64,000 bases of DNA from Zerene cesonia (lineage: Eukaryota; Arthropoda; Insecta; Lepidoptera; Pieridae): the NCBI RefSeq assembly GCF_012273895.1, contig NC_052118.1, positions 434,001 to 498,000 on the forward strand. The letters are read 5' to 3'. The stretch's first letter is position 1. Each line of letters starts with the position of its first letter. The position numbers were made by a program, and so were the translations under genes. Below are positions 57,077 through 64,000 of the stretch, piece after piece. Below the pieces are notes generated by a model. It was not told the DNA's origin. It was given only the letters and a program-made list of their open reading frames with translations, and ran no database searches.

Positions 57077-57867
57077 CGTGAAGGGGGTGCGATCAAAGAG
57101 CTCACCCTTGATTACTGCAAGAGCGAACTGTATAAATTCTAGCCACTTGACCGTGGTTTTCTGAGATTGTGGCCACTTTTTCTAATCAAGGGTTTCCGCG
57201 TTCTAGCAGCTAGATTTCTGTACGTACTAGACATAATGTAAATATTAATTTAACTGTCGGTCCGCCCCGGCTTAACCCGTGCGTGCTTATATATAAGCAC
57301 CTTGCTTGTGCCTTGACATAAACGTTGAAAAAATTAGCGAGATTTATATAGAAATTTGTATAGTTGTTTTATACAATATTGTTGTACTGTATCTCTGTTG
57401 ATACAATAAAAATAAATACAAATACATGATATAGTTTTGCTTGTAAGTTATGGGTTACTGACTAATATTTTTTTTTTTGTCTAATTTTCTTTTGGTATTT
57501 TGTCAAGAAAGGTTCTTATATAAAAGTGTTAAATTAATAACTGCCAAGTCTGAATTTCATTTAAGACTCAGAAATGTAACAAGATGTCTTAATATAAAAC
57601 GTTTTAATGAGTAGGAGTGTGCACCCGATGGCACAAAAAACAAAAGCTCTATTGTTACTGAAATCGAAAAGTAAACGAAAATTCTAGTTTGGGTGAAGTA
57701 GCAAACATGTTACATATTTAAATATCCTAAAGGAGCACATAAAAATCTATAAAATAATTAATCATTTTAAAACTATTGTAATCTTCCCAAATGACTCGTA
57801 TTTATTACATGGTTACGTACCGAATGTCATTAATTCGATATTCTGTGTTAATATTATATATTACTAG

Positions 57868-58020
57868 CTGACCCGGCAAACGCTGTTCTGCCTTACTCTT
57901 ATCATTTAGCGATAGCTCATAGATACCGGATAAGCACAAAAAATTTCATCAAAATCAGTCAGGCCGTTTCGGAGGAGTATGGCAACGAAAACTGTGACAC
58001 GAGAATTTTATATATTAGAT
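57868..58020 (-). mobile_element. Helitron-like element, third subfamily, both ends present
   Basis: On the minus strand it starts TCTAATATATAAAATTCTCG, runs through 'gccatactcctccgaaacgg' and 'ctgattttgatgaaatttttt', and ends 'cagcgtttgccgggtcagctag' followed by T. The 5'-TC and CTAG-T 3' ends fit a Helitron. Confidence 0.55.
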
Positions 58021-58724
58021 TAAGTTACTAGCCTTAGCTTCAACAAGAATAATTTCTAACAGGACCCATCTTTACAATACTATATAACTGTATACTATAT
58101 AACAATATTATATAACTCGAATTATAACAATATTCGTGCTACAATACCATTCATTACACATAGACTTGTAAAGCTCTTACATCTGTAGTATAAACTCTTC
58201 GTACAACTTTCAAAACAATAATAAACATTATTTTAAAATCTCCAGTATATTCAGTATAAGAAAATTCACCATGCCAAGGGTCCGCTTGCGACACTCGGAG
58301 ATCGGATTTGAATGTGAAGTAGCTTTAAATTAACATAATCCCGTATTTGTTGCCTAAAGTTGTCTCTGAATTATTTGTAAGACGTCTCAATGACGGCCCG
58401 ACACTGATCTCAGATATAAGAACCCGTGTAAGCGAGGAACACTCTTGTGCTCGATTGTATGCAATTATTTGTGAGTGTTGCATAGGATTTACCAAGTTTG
58501 GATACAAAGAAGTACATATTTGTTAAGCTTGTGTGCTATTCCTTTGCATGAACTAGAGTAGTGCAAAGTACCATCAATATCCAGCCAGTGGTTCTTGCAT
58601 GAAAGAGTAACAAGTATACATCCACTCTCAAAAACTTTCACGATTAAGTAAGATTATACGTGCAGTAAACAACAAGGGAAATAAATAACTTATAATAAAT
58701 GTATATATAGGATAGACGCATTAG

Positions 58725-58880
58725 TTACCTACTACTTGCTGTTCATAACGGCTTTGCTCGTGAAAGATGTAGCTTACGAATGGTGAAAGAATTTAAAAAC
58801 GGTCTCGTAATTTTTGTATGAAAACAATACAAACGTACATATAAAAATACAATTGTTTCCTTTTAATAGTATAAGTTTAG
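58725..58880 (-). mobile_element. Helitron-like repeat, degraded
   Basis: 'actacttgctgttcataacggctttgctcgtg' and, later, 'gtatgaaaacaatacaaacgtacat' with 'ccttttaatagtataag' resemble the inverted divergent copies at 50679 and 57868. Confidence 0.35.
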
Positions 58881-61692
58881 TTTAAAGTTTTAGCTACTAC
58901 CGTACCCGTACCATATTATACCATATTATAGCAATTTATCCCGTTTCATATAAATGTAAATTAGAATTGTAACAAAACATTGTTTAGTTATGATTTCAAG
59001 ATGTAAATTTCATAAAGAGTTATCGATAAAACCGTTTTGAGTCCTGTTTAAAGTTACATAAAAACTAAATAAATGTTTTCAGTCGTAGAAATAACACGTG
59101 AATCTCATAAACTCCTCCCTCTACTGAACGAATAAAAAATAATTGGGGTACCGTAAAACCAAAATAATTGGCACGGAGCCGTAGACAAATCCGCTGACGT
59201 GAGCAAGCGTAGCAGCTCGTAGCGCGTAGCACCGCCCGTAGCCATCTGAGCTAACAGTGCTGGCTACATTGAAAGCAATCCCATTATCTCAGTAAGCAAT
59301 CAAACTTGTGCTCACATGAACTTCCATCGCAGGATTCGATTAAACCTCTTGCAAATTTAACTTCGACCGCTTTGACTTTCAAATCGATTTCAATTCGATG
59401 TTAATTTGATTATATCTGTTCTAAGAATGCTGAATCGGCTTTCATATTTCGGCGAGAGAGCTAAACGCTGATTCAGCGAAGTGTTGTGATTATTCGATAT
59501 TTGACTATAATTAGGATTTCAATGTTGCCTAGAAAGTCCGTCACTCATATGTTCGTCCTTTGAACTGTCACAGCTGTGGGTCTGTCACACAAAATCGGTC
59601 ATTTTTGTTAATTTTTAGAAATAATGTTAAGCACATGTAGGTTAGGTTAATATGTTAAGATACATCTAAACGCATTTCAATCGTCTTTTTACATAACACA
59701 TTATTATTAATTAGCATATAATATTATTTTCGATTCATAGTCCATATTAATCATTATTGCGTAGTATGTTCTTTCAGCTTTACTGTTCCTTTACTTTTCA
59801 CGTATAATAGATGCATGACGCCGAGTTGCGGAGACATGCCCGTTTTAGTGTCATTTAATCGAAATCATAATACATTTTTATCTTATCACCTCGCAGCAAT
59901 GACTGCAGTTTAAAGTAACAAACACAGTTAACCAACAAATTTTCATCAGCATAGATTTATATTTTTCAATCATCACTTTTTTATTTATAAATTAAATGAA
60001 GCGAACCAATCGTGAAATAAAGGATCTGAACGGATTGGTACGTAATCAAAAAACGGAACCGGTTAATTTGTCCCGCTAACATGTGCGCTGACGCAAGACG
60101 TCGGTTCGTGACGGGACCCATTTGGGACGCAACCCTTCTGCGGGTCAAGCATTACTAATATACCCAAGTTTCTTGAGAAACTACGTAAGTGACCAAAGGT
60201 TGGGCGAGACACCTTCAGTAATTACAATTTGGAGGGAATCTCCATTTTGTTCTGCTGTTATTTCGCACATAATTATAGTGATAGGAAGTAAGAATACAGG
60301 CATTTAACTTAATTAATTATGAAGTTTGATCAGATTTACCTTAAACCTTGTTTTTGATAAAGTTTTAATATATAGACAGCATTAAATTTATAATACTATA
60401 TCACAAAAATTATTTCAAATTCTCCGTTTGTTAAAACGAAAATCAATGTATCACATAATCATAGTCTTATCAGTAGATCGCTAAACTTTGTATCATAAAT
60501 ACTCAGTAAATAAGTAAATACACACTAGTCGTTGAACATTGTACTAAATTGTATGCAACTGTTCGAAACTGCTCATTTATTCTTGTCAGATTTTGAAATA
60601 ATGATCAATACATTTTTAGATTATATGATGAAATCTCTAACTGAAATCAATATGAATCCACTACGTGCGTATTGTGCGCGAAAATCCCAATTCTCTTTGA
60701 TAGTTTTTGAAGCGCCATTTCCAATTACACGTGGGAGGGAGGAGGGAGTGGTTCGCTTGTTTCTTTCTCAGCGCTCCAGCCGATTATCACGGCTAAATGA
60801 CCGTCTTAAGACTGTCTGTGGTGTGTGTTATAAGATTTGTTCGTTTGGGGGTAAGATTTTTACTTTAAATGGCTTAATGCTTGAAATATAGTATAGTATA
60901 CAGTTATGGCTAGATAGCCAGAGTCGAAGTTAGATAAATGAGAAACTTGGTGAGTTTTTTTATTGGCTTGTGGGGCTGTCTGAGACTTAGTCTCCACTCT
61001 AAGGGTTTAGCCGTTATATGCAACGTGAATAAGGTATATAAATACGATTTATGTATCTATATGTGTAAACAAACAAAATAAATTTCTAAATACTGAAGAT
61101 ATCTGCGTATGAGTATATGTTAAAGTAAGAATAGAGTATAAAAAAAAAAACATTATTTTCCTGAAACTTGGACAACTATTTATTTATATTAAAATTGTAC
61201 ACATTAGAAAATCATAACACACAACGGACGTTAATGACGTATGCATACGTTGGTAGACATTATTCAAAACTTGGTTTGATATATAAACAAACAGTATATG
61301 CATATATTGTCTATGAAATACTTTATAAACAAAAAAGGATATACACATATTTGTAGGAAAAATTTACCATTTTTTATAAGAATAGAACATAGCAAATTTT
61401 CAAAATAATTATTAAAATGACTTCCCCGCTAATCCCCTATACAATGTACCACAGAGGGCGGCTCGCAGGCTCCACTATTGCCATCGTTATGGGACTCATC
61501 TTCCGATATAGGGGATTGATAAGTGAACCTTTTTATTTGAGGGAAACGGCCGGAGAACTTCTAAGGGCTTCGCATTGTTACCTGTTAGTGAGTCTTAGTC
61601 TGCTGCAGATATATGTTATATGAAATACTCGCTTGATGTTACTTATAGATAAAAATATGTAATTCCCATTCTTGGGTATTTTTTATGTTTGG

Positions 61693-61855
61693 TTGTGGTT
61701 CGCCTGATGGTAAGCGATCACCACCGCCCATGAACATTCGCAGAGGTAGTGCCACTGCAAATGCGCTACTCGCTTTTAGGAGGTAAGGGATAAGGAAAGG
61801 ATGGATAACTGGAAAGAGAAAATGGATTGGGAAAGGACAGGAAAAGTAAACGTTT
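61693..61855 (-). repeat. Family C, 3' half, inverted
   Basis: 'ggttcgcctgatggtaagcgatcaccaccgcccatgaacattcgc' followed by a purine-rich stretch 'ggaaaggatggataactgg' is the inverted 3' half of the family. The distal half is missing. Confidence 0.6.
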
Positions 61856-63039
61856 TATTTACTTAACTTGGTTAAAGAACCATTTCAAAAAACGTTCTAA
61901 TTATTCGCTTGGACATTTTATAGTTGACACTTTTTGTTGTTGTGTAATATTTTAGTCATCATATTAATATAGCCAATTGATATTTCAATATGTTTTTCCA
62001 TTTTCGTGTATATTATCTGTTTCTGACGTTGTTACCTGTATGGACTGTGAAATCACAAATAAATAACAATTAATCATGATTTTAATCTAATTATTTTATT
62101 TGGAAAACGGATTATATACTTGAACTTAATTCTTGTTTAATTACTTTGTCCAACACATGACGTGCTAGTTATTTTTGTACTTATAAGTTGTTATTTTTAC
62201 AAAAAAATAAAAGAGGTTCTTATAATTATAAGTTATTCATATTTTTATTCGCGTTTCCAACAAACATGTGACATTTCCAATGCTATTGTATTTGTTTTTT
62301 GTGGCATTTAATAATGGGATGGATTTTCAACCCATTGATGTTATCTTTTTATATTTGATAATTGTTGTTATGTCATCCCAGCTCAGAATCTGGAGTGCTA
62401 CTTCCTTCTCTGAGATGTGAGTTACCTTTTCTATAAAGTATAAAAAAGGTTTATATTATTTACATAAACTGTTATGATTTTTTAAAGAAACTCTGCATGG
62501 AGAATACAGATTAATAATAGCGTGAAAAAAAACGCATCCGTATATTTTCAATACAAACGCAATCGATTAATGTCATAATTCATTAATCGCATTAAATGTC
62601 AACAGTTGAAAATTAACAACTCAATCAGAAACTGTTAAGTGTTCTACGTGATTCCAATACTAACATGTCGGTTGGACAGCGTTCATATTCTGTGCGAGAG
62701 CGAAGAAATATTGTTCTGGCTAGGAATTATTTGTTACATCAAATTACGCATAACATTCGTAACATACTTTATTCCCTTTATAAAATAGATTTTTTCTAGT
62801 ATTAGATATATAATAAGGTTTTAAAAATAAACCATAAACATTGTAATCCTTGATAGGTTTCTGCCCCTAGCTTTGTTTGCACACCACATTATTATAACTT
62901 CCAGAATTATTTCTACATATTTACATAATGAAAGTAACCCTTTTGCGTTAATGTTAAATTTAATCAAAATCAATGTTATAAATTGACTATTAAAGCGTTC
63001 CTATATATTTAATACTATAAATTAATATTTTAATAACCA

Positions 63040-63190
63040 TTCATCAACCAGCCATCAAATTAGCATGACTGGACCTAATTTAAATGAAACGGAAGGTACC
63101 AAATTTCAAATAAAAAAAAAAACCATCAACCAGGCGAAAGTTCTAAAGTAAACACAATAAATTACCTCCTTTTGAAAGTTGATAAATAAA
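63040..63190 (-). repeat. Family D, inverted, degraded
   Basis: 'atttaaatgaaacggaaggtacc', 'catcaaccaggcgaaagttc' and 'aattacctccttttg' are inverted family-D blocks. Confidence 0.4.
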
Positions 63191-64000
63191 TAACATGTAA
63201 AATCTCTCCGCCAGTATCTCTAAACGCAGCCGCTAACAGATAAAACGAAAAGGCATTCCAATCACGTAGATAGCTATTCAAAAAGCAACGTATGTCCAAT
63301 TATAATTTGTGAAAATCAAATGAAGCGACACATTTGCGGTGTTCATACGATAATGTTTCCTTTTTTTACATTTAACGCGCCGTCTGAACAGCTGCGTGTA
63401 TGCTAATGTGTGAATTCATTGAATCAACGTGGTTTTTGCTTGTATGGAAATCCTTTTGGTACAAGTTATTTAGTATTATGTAGAGGGATTTGTGATGCTC
63501 AAACTGTGAAAATACTGTAGTTATTGAATGTAGATTAGAAATGATTATAACGAAATATGTACACACACACTTATACATTCACACATGCACAGTTGTGTAG
63601 TCACTCATTGATATAAAATATCTGAGAATTTAAATTTAAATTATGTTTTTTTCTTTATTGCGTGTCCTTAAAACATGTTATTATTTAAATTAAATACTGG
63701 TAGTGCTACTAGTGATGGGTTTTGTGATTTGTACTACAGGTCTTTCACAAACCGATTTCAGACATAAATCCAACAACGTAAATACTACCTACCTACTACT
63801 AATTGTAGAGGTGATTTTCAAATAAGCTCAGTAGAACTCAGTTCTACGTAAACCAGTTCAAATGTCAGTCCTAAATTCAATTAAATCCAATCCGATTCCA
63901 CGTTCACATCCAAAGCTAATAAAATTTACAAAATATCCACTAAAATGCAATCTTCACTAAATTTTCTTCGAAGATTAAATTTAGCGTTTATTTTATTAAT

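Larger units (their letters stand above)
58881..64000. other. About 5.1 kb with no recognised gene
   Basis: CpG-richer unique patches lie at about 59165-59280 (containing several 'gtagc' units) and 60060-60130. A family-C copy is at 61693-61855 and an inverted family-D repeat at 63040-63190. A 119-codon frame at 60532-60891 and a 68-codon frame at 61417-61623 have no recognisable domain and no splice context, and are not called genes. Confidence 0.4.

Noticed and set aside
60532..60891. 119-codon + strand frame
   Set aside because: Mixed composition without recognisable domain; no promoter, splice or repeat context supports it.
61417..61623. 68-codon frame with membrane-like segments
   Set aside because: It is built around an 11-bp inverted repeat (AATCCCCTATA) and has no recognised homology; insufficient support.
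1..64000. CRISPR arrays, bacterial operons, rRNA genes
   Set aside because: The DNA is insect nuclear; no regularly spaced repeats of that kind, no Shine-Dalgarno-led operons and no rRNA signature were seen.

Overview
This is eukaryotic, insect nuclear DNA: AT-rich, intron-containing, with long stretches lacking genes and dense with interspersed repeats. The repeats point to Lepidoptera. They include tRNA-derived SINEs with (GAT)n tails, Helitron-like elements running from 5'-TCCTACTAATATTATAA to a GC hairpin plus CTAG, and a roughly 340-bp GC-richer family containing 'cgcttcggcacgaattgggcc'. The family attribution rests on general familiarity with such repeats, since no search could be run. 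Three assembly gaps are present: 10 N at 296-305, and exactly 1000 N at both 24604-25603 and 51440-52439, the latter two presumably placeholder lengths.

Layout. (1) 306-3281, + strand: the last five exons of the mitochondrial lipoyl synthase gene (LIAS). It starts inside the radical-SAM cysteine motif at a gap and ends at a TGA, and all splice phases agree. Its introns and 3' UTR are full of repeats. (2) 3.7-13.2 kb: no gene recognised. (3) 13256-14433 and 18843-20474, + strand: two small spliced genes that do not appear as single open frames. Each starts Met-Trp, encodes a signal peptide in exon 1, has a phase-1 intron, and has a second exon with a histidine-rich peptide ending in a Cys pair. 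The first product is Lys/His-rich and basic, the second Asp/His-rich and acidic. I read them as tandem paralogues of an unrecognised secreted histidine-rich peptide family. This is the most interesting content of the window. (4) 20.5-64 kb: essentially no recognisable gene. It holds many repeats, four strong inverted repeats, a 29-codon transmembrane ORF, a candidate 72-nt exon with a strong donor, a few unrecognised ORFs, and CpG-rich unique patches that may be promoters or enhancers.

No operon logic applies. LIAS is a housekeeping gene of lipoate synthesis, and nothing in the sequence links it functionally to the histidine-rich pair beyond lying on the same strand. Most open frames of 60-120 codons in this window are chance or repeat-derived and are left out.
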